The translations under genes and the position numbers were made by a program. Of a DNA stretch of 64,000 nucleotides, positions 42,221-50,556 are shown in pieces (within the stretch, counting starts at the first letter, position 1; every line of letters starts with the position of its first letter). The DNA is from Paracoccaceae bacterium (GTDB lineage Bacteria > Pseudomonadota > Alphaproteobacteria > Rhodobacterales > Rhodobacteraceae): NCBI GenBank assembly GCA_024742455.1, contig JANSYL010000005.1, positions 1 through 64,000 on the forward strand, written 5' to 3'. A model generated the notes under the pieces. It was not told where the DNA came from and did not search any database. It saw only the letters and a program-made list of their open reading frames with translations.

Positions 42221-44665
42221 ATGAGCAGTTTCGACGACAACTCCGCCTTCGAGGCCGCGGCGTCGCTGTCGTCGCGCGCGATGGCAGCACGGCCTGCGCC
42301 CTATATGGATGGCCTGAACCCCGCGCAGCGCGAGGCGGTGGAAACGCTGGACGGCCCCGTCCTGATGCTGGCGGGGGCGGGCACGGGAAAAACCCGCGCG
42401 CTGACCGCGCGCATCGCGCATCTGCTGGCCACGAACACCGCGCGGCCCAATGAAATCCTGGCCGTGACCTTCACCAACAAGGCCGCGCGCGAGATGAAAA
42501 ATCGCGTGGGTCACCTGATGGGCGGCGCGGTGGAGGGGATGCCGTGGCTGGGCACGTTCCACGCGATCTGCGTGAAACTGCTGCGCCGTCATGCCGAACT
42601 GGCCGGGCTTAAATCGAATTTCACGATCCTGGATACCGATGACCAGATCCGGCTGATGAAACAGCTGATCAACGCCGCCGAGATCGACGAGAAACGATGG
42701 CCCGCGCGGATGCTGGCGGGCCTGATCGATGGCTGGAAGAACAAGGCCCTGACGCCCGACAAGGTGCCCGCCGCCGATGCAGGCGCGTTCAACAGGCGCG
42801 GGGTGGAGCTTTACGCGCAATACCAGGAGCGGCTGAAGACGCTGAACGCGGTCGATTTCGGCGATCTGCTGATGCATGTCATCGCGATCTTTCAGGCCAA
42901 TGACGACCTGCTGACCCAGTATCAGCGCTGGTTCCGCTATATCCTGGTGGACGAATACCAGGACACGAACGTGGCGCAGTACCTGTGGCTGCGCCTGCTG
43001 GCGGGCGGGCATTCCAACATCTGCGTGGTGGGCGATGATGACCAGTCGATCTATGGCTGGCGCGGGGCCGAGGTGGGCAACATCCTGCGGTTCGAGAAGG
43101 ATTTTCCGGGCGCCAGAGTGATCCGGCTGGAACAGAATTACCGGTCGACCGGACATATCCTGGCCGCCGCGTCGGGCGTGATCGCGGGCAACAAGGGGCG
43201 GCTGGGCAAGACGCTGTGGACCGAGGGCGAGGACGGCGAAAAGGTCCGCCTGATCGGCCATTGGGATGGCGAGGAGGAGGCGCGCTGGATCGGCGAGGAG
43301 ATCGAGGCGATGGGCCAGGGCACGCGGGGCATGGACCCCATCAGCCCCGACAGGATCGCCATCCTCGTCCGCGCCTCGCACCAGATGCGCGCCTTCGAGG
43401 ACCGGTTCCTGACCATCGGCCTGCCTTACCGCGTGATCGGCGGGCCGCGGTTTTACGAGCGGATGGAGATCCGCGATGCCATGGCCTATTTCCGCGTCGT
43501 GGTCAGCCCCGATGACGACCTGGCCTTTGAACGCATCGTCAACACGCCGAAACGGGGCCTGGGTGACAGGGCGCAGCAGACGATCCAGAAAATGGCCCGG
43601 TCGAACGGGGTGAGCCTTCTGGAGGGGGCGCGGCTGTGCTGTGCCGCGAAGACCATCGGGGGCAAGGGCGGCAAGGAGCTGCAGGGCCTGATCGACGGGC
43701 TGGACCGGTGGCGGTCGGCGATGACCGGGGGCGTGCGGCCCTTCGGCCCTGCCGATGACCTGATCGAGATCGACCGCCCCGCCGGGCAGATGTCGCATAT
43801 CGAGCTGGCCGAGATGATCCTCGATGAATCCGGCTATACCGAAATGTGGCAAAAAGACAAAACGCCCGAGGCGCCGGGGCGGCTGGAGAACCTCAAGGAA
43901 CTGGTCAAAGCCCTTGAATCCTTTGAGAACCTTCAGGGGTTCCTGGAACATGTCAGCCTGATCATGGACAATGAGGCCGATGATCAGGAGCCAAAAGTGA
44001 CATTGATGACGCTCCATGCCGCCAAGGGGCTGGAGTTTCCCGCGATCTTCCTGCCGGGATGGGAGGACGGGTTGTTCCCGTCGCAACGGGCGATGGACGA
44101 GGAAGGGATGAAGGGTCTGGAAGAGGAGCGCCGCCTTGCCTATGTCGGCATCACCCGGGCCGAGGAAGTCTGCACCATATCATTCGCGGGCAACCGCCGT
44201 GTTTATGGCCAGTGGCAAAGCCAGATGCCGTCGCGCTTCATCGACGAGCTGCCCGAGGACCATGTGGAGGTTCTGACGCCGCCCGGCCTTTACGGCCATC
44301 AGGGGGGCGTGGGCGGCATGTCGGCCAGTGCCTCGCCCGTTGCGGGGATGATGCGCGGCAGCGACCTGCATGACGCGGCGGCCAGCGCCGATGTCTACAA
44401 TTCGCCGGGCTGGAAACGGTTGCAGGCCAATCAGGGCCGCCACGCGATGCGTCAGCCATCGGAGGCGAAAAACATCACCATAGATGCCGAGGCGGTCAGC
44501 GCCTTCACGCTGGGCGACCGGGTGTTTCACCAGAAATTCGGCTATGGCGCGGTGGTGTCGGTGGAGGGCGACAAGCTGGGCGTCGAATTCGACAAGGCGG
44601 GCACCAAGCATATCGTCGCCCGTTTCCTGGTGGCCGCCGGGTCGGCGGGGGATGTGCCGTTCTGA
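42221..44665 (+). CDS. uvrD: UvrD/PcrA-type superfamily 1 DNA helicase
   Basis: An 814-residue helicase with all SF1A motifs in order: Q motif GLNPAQREAV, Walker A GAGTGKT (52-58), FTNKAAREM, DEYQDTN, GDDDQSIYGWRGA, EQNYRS, TLMTLHAAKGLEFP and YVGITRAEE. It unwinds DNA in excision and mismatch repair and clears blocked replication. The C-terminal piece (GDRVFHQKFGYGAVVSVEGDK) is the Tudor-like domain that contacts RNA polymerase. It starts at 42221 and is divergent from the dehydrogenase gene. Confidence 0.95.
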   Translation: MSSFDDNSAFEAAASLSSRAMAARPAPYMDGLNPAQREAVETLDGPVLMLAGAGTGKTRALTARIAHLLATNTARPNEILAVTFTNKAAREMKNRVGHLMGGAVEGMPWLGTFHAICVKLLRRHAELAGLKSNFTILDTDDQIRLMKQLINAAEIDEKRWPARMLAGLIDGWKNKALTPDKVPAADAGAFNRRGVELYAQYQERLKTLNAVDFGDLLMHVIAIFQANDDLLTQYQRWFRYILVDEYQDTNVAQYLWLRLLAGGHSNICVVGDDDQSIYGWRGAEVGNILRFEKDFPGARVIRLEQNYRSTGHILAAASGVIAGNKGRLGKTLWTEGEDGEKVRLIGHWDGEEEARWIGEEIEAMGQGTRGMDPISPDRIAILVRASHQMRAFEDRFLTIGLPYRVIGGPRFYERMEIRDAMAYFRVVVSPDDDLAFERIVNTPKRGLGDRAQQTIQKMARSNGVSLLEGARLCCAAKTIGGKGGKELQGLIDGLDRWRSAMTGGVRPFGPADDLIEIDRPAGQMSHIELAEMILDESGYTEMWQKDKTPEAPGRLENLKELVKALESFENLQGFLEHVSLIMDNEADDQEPKVTLMTLHAAKGLEFPAIFLPGWEDGLFPSQRAMDEEGMKGLEEERRLAYVGITRAEEVCTISFAGNRRVYGQWQSQMPSRFIDELPEDHVEVLTPPGLYGHQGGVGGMSASASPVAGMMRGSDLHDAAASADVYNSPGWKRLQANQGRHAMRQPSEAKNITIDAEAVSAFTLGDRVFHQKFGYGAVVSVEGDKLGVEFDKAGTKHIVARFLVAAGSAGDVPF

Positions 44666-44787
44666 GCGGAGGCGGCAATCGGTTTGGGACTCAAAGCCCG
44701 TGATCTGATACCCTGATGGCTTGTGAGCTCGGCATCCGGCGCGCGATCATCGGCACCGGGCGTCACCGCCCGGGGGAGGAGGCCGGG

Positions 44788-45120
44788 ATGAAGACCCTGA
44801 TCCTGGAACCTGACCCGATGCGGGCGCGGACATGGACCGCGCTTTACGGTGGCGCGATGGATGTCGTGCACCTGGCGCGCACCGCGGCCCAGGCCCGGCT
44901 GATGCTGATCGGGGGCAGGTATGACCGGCTGTGCCTGAGGATGGGCGGGCAGGCCGGGGGCAGCCATGCCCTGCTGTCGGTGGCGCGCGCGATGAACCCC
45001 GATTGCGAGATCGTCGACCTGGCATCGCAGCGGCGGCGCAAGGTGACGGGGCCGATACGCGGCACCGACCGCGCCGGCGCAACCGCCGCCGAACAGGATC
45101 ACCCCGTCAACATCGGATAA
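44788..45120 (+). CDS. Hypothetical protein, possible degenerate receiver domain
   Basis: A 110-residue protein (MKTLILEPDPMRARTWTALYGG) whose start, alternating strands and helices, and SVARAMNPDCEIVDL segment recall a CheY-like receiver, but the phospho-acceptor aspartate region reads RYDRLCLRMGG and is not clearly functional. GGAGGAGG precedes the ATG. The 3' end overlaps the convergent LysE gene by 22 bases. The receiver idea is weak. Confidence 0.5.
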   Translation: MKTLILEPDPMRARTWTALYGGAMDVVHLARTAAQARLMLIGGRYDRLCLRMGGQAGGSHALLSVARAMNPDCEIVDLASQRRRKVTGPIRGTDRAGATAAEQDHPVNIG

Positions 45121-45707
45121 AGCGAGGCGACCAGCAGAACCGCCATGGTGATGTTGAAGGCGCGCAGACGGCCCGGCGCCTCGAGCCATTGGCGCAGCTG
45201 CACCCCGCCCCAGGCCCAGACGGTGACCGAGGGCAGGTTGGTCAGCGAAAACACCAGCGCCACGGCGATGGCCCCGGCCCAGGCGACGCCCATCACCCCG
45301 CCCTCGGGCGCGAAATTCGCCTGTGCGTAGATCGCCATATACCAGGCTTTCGGATTGACCCACTGGAAGGCGGCGGCCTGCAGGAAGGTGAAGGGCTGCG
45401 CATCGGTGGGCGCGTCGCCGGGCGGGGCGGCATTTGCGATTTTCCATGCGAGGTAAAGCAGATAGGCCGCCGAGGCGGCCATCAGCGCCGTCCTGAGCCA
45501 GGGCAGCACCTCGAACAGCTGAATGAGCCCGAGCCCGACGGCGGCCACCATCACCGCGTGCCCGATGGAGATGCCCAGCATGTGCGGCACCGTCCGGCGC
45601 AGGCCGAAATTCGCGCCCGAGGCCAGCAGCATCAGGTTGTTCGGCCCCGGCGTGATCGAGGAGGCGAAGGCGAACAGGACAAGGGCGGTGATCAGATCGG
45701 GTGTCAT
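45099..45707 (-). CDS. LysE-family amino acid exporter
   Basis: A 202-residue, six-helix membrane protein with the family start (ALVLFAFASSITPGPNNLML) and a proline in WVNPKAWYMA. LysE/RhtB proteins export amino acids or derivatives. A divergent Lrp-type regulator 72 bases away is the usual partner of such exporters, so control by amino-acid-bound Lrp is likely. The substrate is not predictable. Confidence 0.9.
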   Translation of the reverse strand: MTPDLITALVLFAFASSITPGPNNLMLLASGANFGLRRTVPHMLGISIGHAVMVAAVGLGLIQLFEVLPWLRTALMAASAAYLLYLAWKIANAAPPGDAPTDAQPFTFLQAAAFQWVNPKAWYMAIYAQANFAPEGGVMGVAWAGAIAVALVFSLTNLPSVTVWAWGGVQLRQWLEAPGRLRAFNITMAVLLVASLYPMLTG

Positions 45708-45732
45708 AGGCGAGACTTGCCCCAGGACCCGC

Positions 45733-45745
45733 GCAATGAAATTGC
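45733..45745. promoter_or_regulatory. Inverted repeat GCAAT-N3-ATTGC, candidate Lrp operator
   Basis: GCAAT (45733-45737), GAA, ATTGC (45741-45745) form a perfect palindrome in the 72-base gap between the divergent LysE and Lrp genes. Lrp/AsnC regulators often bind such palindromes next to their own promoter. The site fits control of both genes but is inferred from position. Confidence 0.4.
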
Positions 45746-45779
45746 AAAGACTCGCGTGTTCGGGCTAATCCTGCAACAA

Positions 45780-46232
45780 ATGACGGATATCGACGATAAA
45801 GACGACCAGATATTGCGCGCTCTGGCGCAGGAGGGGCGGATCAGCAACCTGGACCTGGCAGAACGCGTGTCGCTGAGCCCGTCGGCCACGCTGCGCCGGG
45901 TGCAGGCGCTGGAGGCTGTGGGCGTGATCCGGGGCTACCGGGCGGTGCTGGACCCTGCGAAACTGGGCGTGGGGTTCACTGCCTATATCGCGGTGGGCCT
46001 GTCGGTGCATACCAAGGCAGCGCAGACCGCGTTCGAACAGGCGATGCGTGCCGCGCCGCAGGTGCGCGAATGCCACAACATCACCGGCGCGGTGGAATAC
46101 CTGCTGCGGGTCGAGGCGGCGGACCTGCCCGCCTATAAACGGTTTCATACCGACACGCTGGGCAACCTGCCGCAGGTGGCGACGATCACGACCTACGTGG
46201 TGATGGGATCGCCGAAGGATATGCGCGGGTGA
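45780..46232 (+). CDS. Lrp/AsnC-family transcriptional regulator
   Basis: A 150-residue regulator with an N-terminal helix-turn-helix (DDQILRALAQEGRISNLDLAERVSLSPSATLRRV written in part) and a C-terminal RAM domain (GFTAYIAVGL, HNITGAVEYLLRVEA) that binds amino acids and builds octamers. The start at 45780 fits the family length. It is divergent from the LysE gene and probably regulates it. Its stop directly abuts the CcsR terminator region on the other strand. Confidence 0.92.
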   Translation: MTDIDDKDDQILRALAQEGRISNLDLAERVSLSPSATLRRVQALEAVGVIRGYRAVLDPAKLGVGFTAYIAVGLSVHTKAAQTAFEQAMRAAPQVRECHNITGAVEYLLRVEAADLPAYKRFHTDTLGNLPQVATITTYVVMGSPKDMRG

Positions 46233-46277
46233 AAAAGAAAAAGGCGGTGGCACCAAGGGAGGAGGGGTGCCACCGCC
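46231..46277 (-). terminator. Terminator hairpin with CCTCCTCCC loop
   Basis: On the bottom strand, GGCGGTGGCACC (46277-46266) pairs perfectly with GGTGCCACCGCC (46254-46243), a 12-bp stem whose 11-base loop is CCTCCTCCCTT. TTTTTCTTTTTC follows (46242-46231). It ends the ccaF1-ccsR transcript. The loop carries the same motif as the upstream hairpins, so the terminator itself belongs to the last small RNA. Confidence 0.9.
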
Positions 46278-46460
46278 AGAAAATCAGCGCTCCAAAGGGA
46301 GGATGAGAAGCGCCGATCCGGGTCCGGGCGGCGGGTGAGGGACCCGGGCCCGGAAGAAGGTTGGCGGCAGCCCCCAAGGGAGGAGGCGAGGACTGCCGCC
46401 GGTCGACACGGCCCCCAAAGGGAGGAGGGAGGGGCCGATACCGATGGTCCCGAAGGACCG
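46240..46460 (-). ncRNA. ccsR: CcsR-type small RNA array (four CCTCCTCCC hairpins)
   Basis: Directly downstream of the DUF1127 gene, the bottom strand holds four hairpins with loop motif CCTCCC(TT): stems CGGCCCC/GGGGCCG (46437-46409), GGCGGCAG/CTGCCGCC (46400-46363), GCGCT/AGCGC (46313-46287) and the 12-bp terminator stem (46277-46243). Two motif-free stems (46446-46459; 46318-46347, 8 bp) separate or precede them. In Rhodobacter sphaeroides the CcsR1-4 RNAs with this loop motif are cut from the transcript of a DUF1127 gene under RpoH control and act in oxidative stress. Exact ends are not visible. Confidence 0.8.
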
Positions 46461-46512
46461 TATTCATCGTGACGGGCCGCCCGGTCCGGGCGCCGAGTCA
46501 AATCCGGTGCAG

Positions 46513-46734
46513 CTAATGCACCTTGCCATAGGCTGCCTGAAGCGCCGCTGCGCGGATGCCGCTGCGGTGCAGGCCCAGGTCGGCCAGGTCACGGGCACTG
46601 AGCCCGCGCAATTCCGCCATCGTGCGGCGGTAGATACGCCAGGCGCGGTACGCCTCGCCCAGCCCGCCGAACACTTCGCCCAGGCGAGCCGACAATGTCA
46701 GCGTGCTGCTGGGGTTTTCAGAAACCATCGACAT
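46513..46734 (-). CDS. ccaF1: DUF1127 RNA-binding-type protein, CcaF1 homologue
   Basis: A 73-residue protein whose C-terminal half is the DUF1127 arginine-rich helix pair (RTMAELRGLSARDLADLGLHRSGI). In Rhodobacter, CcaF1 (RSP_6037) binds RNA and affects maturation and turnover of the CcsR small RNAs encoded after it, exactly the layout here. The start at 46734 has GAGG six bases upstream; earlier in-frame TTG lies over that site. Co-transcription with the array is expected. Confidence 0.82.
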   Translation of the reverse strand: MSMVSENPSSTLTLSARLGEVFGGLGEAYRAWRIYRRTMAELRGLSARDLADLGLHRSGIRAAALQAAYGKVH

Positions 46735-46812
46735 CTCGAACCTCAATCTCGCGTGGATGTCGGGCCGGGGCCGTCGATCCGGTGGGGGTTATTCCTCCCC
46801 GTCACGGGATTG

Positions 46813-46840
46813 AAGATAGGGAATTGCTGCGACTGCACAA
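46813..46840 (-). promoter_or_regulatory. Candidate stress (RpoH-type) promoter for ccaF1-ccsR
   Basis: On the bottom strand TTGTGC (46840-46835) and TATCTT (46818-46813) are spaced by 16 bases, about 80 bases upstream of the ccaF1 start. This fits the loose TTG / CTATCT-type pattern reported for Rhodobacter RpoH promoters. The remaining roughly 300 bases between ccaF1 and mrp show no supported gene. Match made by eye. Confidence 0.3.
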
Positions 46841-47045
46841 TGGATTTGGCTTCAATGCTGCCATGCAGCATGCGCATAGCCCGGGGCCGGATACGGTGAT
46901 GTTTTGGGCATTCCCCCGGGCAAGCGGCGCGTTTTGCGACACGCGCCATGTTTCTGTCACAATCGGCGCCGGCACCGGCGGTTTCGCGGGGGGTGAACGC
47001 CCGGGCGAAACCGCCTATGTAGCGCGATGAGCAAAGGAGGATGCG

Positions 47046-48122
47046 ATGCCCGTCACCCGTGAAGCCGTGCTCGAGTCGCTGCGCCGTCTGACGCTGCCGG
47101 ATGGGTCCGACCCGGTCAGCCGTGACCTAGTGCGCGCGCTGATGGTGGACGGGGACCGGGTCAGTTTCATCCTCGAGGCCGAAAGCCCCGAGGCCGCGCG
47201 CGGGCTGGAACCGCTGCGCGTCGCCGCCGAGGAAACGCTGCGCAAGCTGGACGCGGACCTGCAGGTGTCGGTCGCGCTGACGGCGCATGCGCCCGCCGCG
47301 AAACCGGCCCCCGCCGCGCCGAACCTGCGGGTGGGCGGGCATATGAAACCGCAATCAGGTCCGATGAAGCCGTCGGGCGTGGACCGGATCATCGGGATCG
47401 GGTCGGGCAAGGGGGGCGTGGGAAAATCGACGGTCGCCTCGAACCTGGCCGTGGCGCTGGCGCGGCAGGGGCGGCGTGTCGGGCTGCTGGATGCCGATAT
47501 CTACGGGCCGAGCCAGCCGCGCATGATGGGCGTGAACAAGCGTCCGGCCAGCCCCGATGGCAAGACCATCCTGCCGCTGCACAATCACGGCGTCACGCTG
47601 ATGTCGATCGGGTTCATGCTGCCCGAGGAAAAGGCGGTGGTCTGGCGTGGCCCGATGCTGATGGGGGCGTTGCAGCAGATGATGACGCAGGTCGAATGGG
47701 GTGAGCTGGACATCCTGCTGGTCGATCTGCCGCCGGGGACGGGTGATGTGGCGATGACCCTGTGCCAGAAATCCGAGGTGACGGGGGCGATCGTGGTGTC
47801 GACGCCGCAGGATGTTGCGCTGCTGGATGCGCGCAAGGCGCTCAACATGTTCGAGATCCTCAAGACCCCCGTTCTGGGTATGATCGAGAACATGGCCAGT
47901 TATCACTGCCCCAATTGCGGGCATGAGGCGCATATCTTCGGCGAAGGGGGCGTGCGGGCCGAGGCCGAGAAGGCCGGTCTGCCCTTCCTCGGGGCGTTGC
48001 CGATTTCACTGGAAACCCGGATCGCGGGCGATGCAGGCACCCCGATCGCGACGGGCGAGGGGCCGATGGCCGAGGCCTATGCCCATCTCGCGCGCCGCTT
48101 CATCGAGGGCGGCATGGCCTGA
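47046..48122 (+). CDS. mrp: Mrp/ApbC-type Fe-S cluster carrier ATPase
   Basis: A 358-residue P-loop ATPase: an N-terminal DUF59-like domain (ALMVDGDRVSFILEAE), a deviant Walker A GSGKGGVGKST, DADIYGPSQPRMMG, LLVDLPPGTGDV and a CPNCG motif (HCPNCGHEAHIFG) that holds the transferred iron-sulfur cluster. It hands Fe-S clusters to apoproteins. AAAGGAGG lies 5 bases before the start. A CTGACCTGCGCC direct repeat sits over the stop. Confidence 0.93.
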   Translation: MPVTREAVLESLRRLTLPDGSDPVSRDLVRALMVDGDRVSFILEAESPEAARGLEPLRVAAEETLRKLDADLQVSVALTAHAPAAKPAPAAPNLRVGGHMKPQSGPMKPSGVDRIIGIGSGKGGVGKSTVASNLAVALARQGRRVGLLDADIYGPSQPRMMGVNKRPASPDGKTILPLHNHGVTLMSIGFMLPEEKAVVWRGPMLMGALQQMMTQVEWGELDILLVDLPPGTGDVAMTLCQKSEVTGAIVVSTPQDVALLDARKALNMFEILKTPVLGMIENMASYHCPNCGHEAHIFGEGGVRAEAEKAGLPFLGALPISLETRIAGDAGTPIATGEGPMAEAYAHLARRFIEGGMA

Positions 48123-48396
48123 CCTGCGCCTGACCTGCGCCTGACCCTGGTCTGACCGGGACCATCCGGGCGGGGTGATTCGCCTGCCGGAACCGCCGAT
48201 TTCGCCCTTTCGGACGCAAGATCCGGGAAAAATTCCCCATTCCCTGGAATTTTTTCCCATCGGGCCGTTTCTATCAATATCTAGTGTTCGGGCGTCTCAT
48301 GCCCCACCACCACGGCTAAAAATCGGCCGGGTGCGGGCGGCGATCTGCGCCCAATCGCCTTCAAAACAAGGCTCTTTCCCATCTGGTGCCGACATT

Positions 48397-48411
48397 TGGG
48401 GTTGAATGGGA
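48397..48411 (+). promoter_or_regulatory. MraZ-box-like repeat (TGGGG-N5-TGGGA)
   Basis: TGGGG (48397-48401) and TGGGA (48407-48411) are separated by five bases, TTGAA, matching the TGGGN repeats with 5-base spacing bound by MraZ upstream of dcw clusters. A following inverted TCCCA (48417-48421) makes a palindrome with the second box. The boxes overlap a possible -35 (TTGAAT, 48402-48407), which would fit autorepression. Only two direct repeats are present rather than three. Confidence 0.4.
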
Positions 48412-48434
48412 GCAATTCCCATGGCACAACCAAT

Positions 48435-48645
48435 CCATCGGCAGACGAGATCGACAAGCGGGCCGCAAGGCCCGGAAGAAAAACAAGAAACGGCAGGTTC
48501 ATACAGGCATCTCACACGCCGGAACGAAGAGATCCGACGCGCAAGCGAGCAGACATCCCCCCAGGTGGCCTGCGTAGTCGGACACCCAGCAATGGGACGA
48601 GGGCGGCGGATTGAGCAGTGGCAGCTTGCTCAATCCGCCGTTTCC
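48435..48645 (+). ncRNA. upsM: UpsM-like small RNA in the mraZ leader (ends approximate)
   Basis: The 576 bases between mrp and mraZ hold no supported gene. In Rhodobacter sphaeroides a leader of this kind gives the abundant small RNA UpsM by early termination and RNase E cutting ahead of mraZ. Here the leader ends in a perfect 14-bp hairpin, and another hairpin-forming segment (CGGGCCGCAAGGCCCGG, near 48459) lies upstream. The 5' end is set only by analogy (about 200 nt). Similarity in sequence to UpsM was not checked. Confidence 0.5.
48604..48645 (+). terminator. Leader hairpin, probable attenuator before mraZ
   Basis: CGGCGGATTGAGCA (48604-48617) pairs perfectly with TGCTCAATCCGCCG (48627-48640) over a 9-base loop; GTTTCCC follows rather than a long T run. 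It stands 59 bases before the mraZ start and is well placed to stop part of the transcription into the dcw cluster or to stop exonucleases at the 3' end of a small RNA. Confidence 0.65.
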
Positions 48646-48698
48646 CGTTCCGGGGCCGAGAATACGGCCGGATTGAGGCAGAAAAAGGGCACGGGCCC

Positions 48699-49214
48699 GT
48701 GGATCGCAGGTTTCAAGGCGAAAGCCACAACAAGGTGGACGGAAAGGGCCGGGTGTCGATCCCGGTCAAGTTCCGTCGCGTGTTGCAGAATTGCGATGCC
48801 GAATATGCGCCGGGCGGCCAGCCGCGCTTGTACATCGCCTATGGCGATCCCAAGAAAAACTACATCCAATGCCTGTCGGGCGACGCCTTTGATCGCATCG
48901 ACGCAATCATCCAGGCGCAGACCCCGGGGTCCAAGCAGCAGAAATTGCTGATGTTTCTGTATTACCAGAAATGCGAGGCGACGCATCTGGACGAAACCGG
49001 GCGGATGGTGTTGCCGCAGGCCGCACGCGACAAGATCGGACTCGAGGACGAGGCGCTGTTCGAAGGTCACGGCACAGAATTTCACATCCTCAACCCCGCC
49101 CAGGCCCAGAGCGAGGAAGACAGGATGCTGGCGCTGATCGACGAGTTTGCCGGTGGCGACGATTTCTTCGATCCGCTGACGCTTGCCAGCGAACCGGAGC
49201 GACCCGCGCCGTGA
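48699..49214 (+). CDS. mraZ: Transcriptional regulator MraZ
   Basis: A 171-residue protein with two SpoVT/AbrB-like DNA-binding units: the first around [20 protein letters not shown], the second around [19 protein letters not shown]. MraZ forms rings and represses its own dcw operon. GTG at 48699 (RRFQGE next) gives the usual family start; the longer frame reads through the leader hairpin. It ends overlapping rsmH by GTGA. Confidence 0.92.
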   Translation: MDRRFQGESHNKVDGKGRVSIPVKFRRVLQNCDAEYAPGGQPRLYIAYGDPKKNYIQCLSGDAFDRIDAIIQAQTPGSKQQKLLMFLYYQKCEATHLDETGRMVLPQAARDKIGLEDEALFEGHGTEFHILNPAQAQSEEDRMLALIDEFAGGDDFFDPLTLASEPERPAP

Positions 49215-50215
49215 CCGGGGCCGGCGCATCCGCGGGGTGTTCCCAAGGGTCGCCCCATGTGCCGGTGTTGCTGGACGCCCTGATCGAGGCGGTTTCACCG
49301 GTCACCGGCACCTGGATCGACGGCACCTTTGGTGCGGGCGGCTATACCCGGGCGCTGCTGGCGGCGGGCGCGGGGCGGGTGATTGCCATCGACCGCGACC
49401 CGGCGGTGTTCGACATGGCCGCCGGTTGGGCGGCAGGCTATGGCGACCGTCTGGTGATGGTTCATGCCCCGTTCGCCGAACTCGATACCCATGCGGATGC
49501 GCCGGTTGACGGGGTGGCGCTGGATCTCGGGGTGTCATCGATGCAGATCGACCAGGCCGACCGGGGGTTTTCCTTCCAGAAGGATGGACCGCTCGACATG
49601 CGCATGGGCCAGGCCGGGCCCGGCGCGGCCGATCTTGTCAACACCGCGCCCGAGGCTTTGCTGGCCGATATCCTGCACCATTACGGCGAGGAACGCGCCG
49701 CGCGGCGCATCGCGCGCAAGATCGTGCAGGCGCGCGCCCAGGCGCCGGTCACCACCACCTTGCAACTGGCCGAGATCGTCGCCTCGGTCCTGCCGCGCAA
49801 GAAGCCGGGGCAGGCCCATCCGGCCACCCGCAGTTTCCAGGCGCTGCGCATCGCGGTGAATGACGAATTGCGCCAGCTTCATGCCGGGCTGGAGGCGGCG
49901 GAACGGGTGCTGAAACCCGGCGGCAAGCTGGCCGTGGTGACGTTTCATTCGCTGGAGGACCGGATCGTCAAGCGGTTCATGGCCGACCGGTCGAGCAGCG
50001 GCGGCGGCGGCTCGCGCCATGCGCCCGAGGCGGCCGCGCGCACCCCCGCCTTCATCCTGACCCCGAAAAAGGCGATCGCGCCGAGCGAGGCCGAGATCGC
50101 CGCCAACCCGCGCGCCCGGTCCGCGCGGCTGCGGGTGGCCACCCGCACCGAGGCCCCGCCCGCCCCTGTCGATGCGGCAGGGCTTGGCCTTGACCGGTTG
50201 CCGGAGGCGGTGTGA
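49211..50215 (+). CDS. rsmH: 16S rRNA (cytosine-1402-N4) methyltransferase RsmH
   Basis: A 334-residue AdoMet enzyme (formerly MraW) that methylates C1402 of 16S rRNA at the decoding site. [26 protein letters not shown] (cofactor loop), [24 protein letters not shown] and [13 protein letters not shown] are family marks. GTG at 49211 overlaps the mraZ stop (GTGA). It continues the dcw operon and overlaps ftsL. Confidence 0.95.
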   Translation: MTGAGASAGCSQGSPHVPVLLDALIEAVSPVTGTWIDGTFGAGGYTRALLAAGAGRVIAIDRDPAVFDMAAGWAAGYGDRLVMVHAPFAELDTHADAPVDGVALDLGVSSMQIDQADRGFSFQKDGPLDMRMGQAGPGAADLVNTAPEALLADILHHYGEERAARRIARKIVQARAQAPVTTTLQLAEIVASVLPRKKPGQAHPATRSFQALRIAVNDELRQLHAGLEAAERVLKPGGKLAVVTFHSLEDRIVKRFMADRSSSGGGGSRHAPEAAARTPAFILTPKKAIAPSEAEIAANPRARSARLRVATRTEAPPAPVDAAGLGLDRLPEAV

Positions 50216-50556
50216 TGCGGGCGCTGACCAATATGCTGGCCGCGCTGGCGGTGATCGGACTGGGATACTGGGCCTATTCCCAGACCGTCCGCACCCAGGC
50301 CGCCGTCGACGAGATCGCCGAGACCGAGGCCGCGATCCGCGCCGCGCGGGAACGGCTGGCGGTGCTGAACGCGGAATGGGCCTACCTGAACCGGCCCGAC
50401 CGGTTGCGGGAACTGGCCGATATCAATTTCGAGACGCTGCAGCTGATGCCGATGACGCCCGGCCAGTTCGGCCTTGCGCTGGAGATCCCCTATCCGGTGG
50501 GGCCCGGGGCGGGGGCGGTGCTTGAAAACGCCTCGGGCGCGGATGGTGCGCCATGA
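50215..50556 (+). CDS. ftsL: Cell division protein FtsL
   Basis: A 113-residue bitopic protein: one transmembrane helix (about 5-22) followed by a coiled coil (VDEIAETEAAIRAARERLAVLNAEW) and RPDRLRELA, the usual FtsL pattern. It joins FtsB and FtsQ in the divisome and activates FtsWI. Sequence is poorly conserved, so the call relies on size, topology and position between rsmH and ftsI. ATG 50215 has GGAGG seven bases upstream. Confidence 0.88.
   Translation: MRALTNMLAALAVIGLGYWAYSQTVRTQAAVDEIAETEAAIRAARERLAVLNAEWAYLNRPDRLRELADINFETLQLMPMTPGQFGLALEIPYPVGPGAGAVLENASGADGAP

Noticed and set aside
46743-46949. 68-codon bottom-strand frame upstream of ccaF1
   Set aside because: No ribosome-binding site, odd composition, and it overlaps the probable promoter.
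48006-48515. Several bottom-strand frames in the mraZ leader
   Set aside because: They overlap mrp or the leader hairpins, lack ribosome-binding sites and have no recognisable domain.
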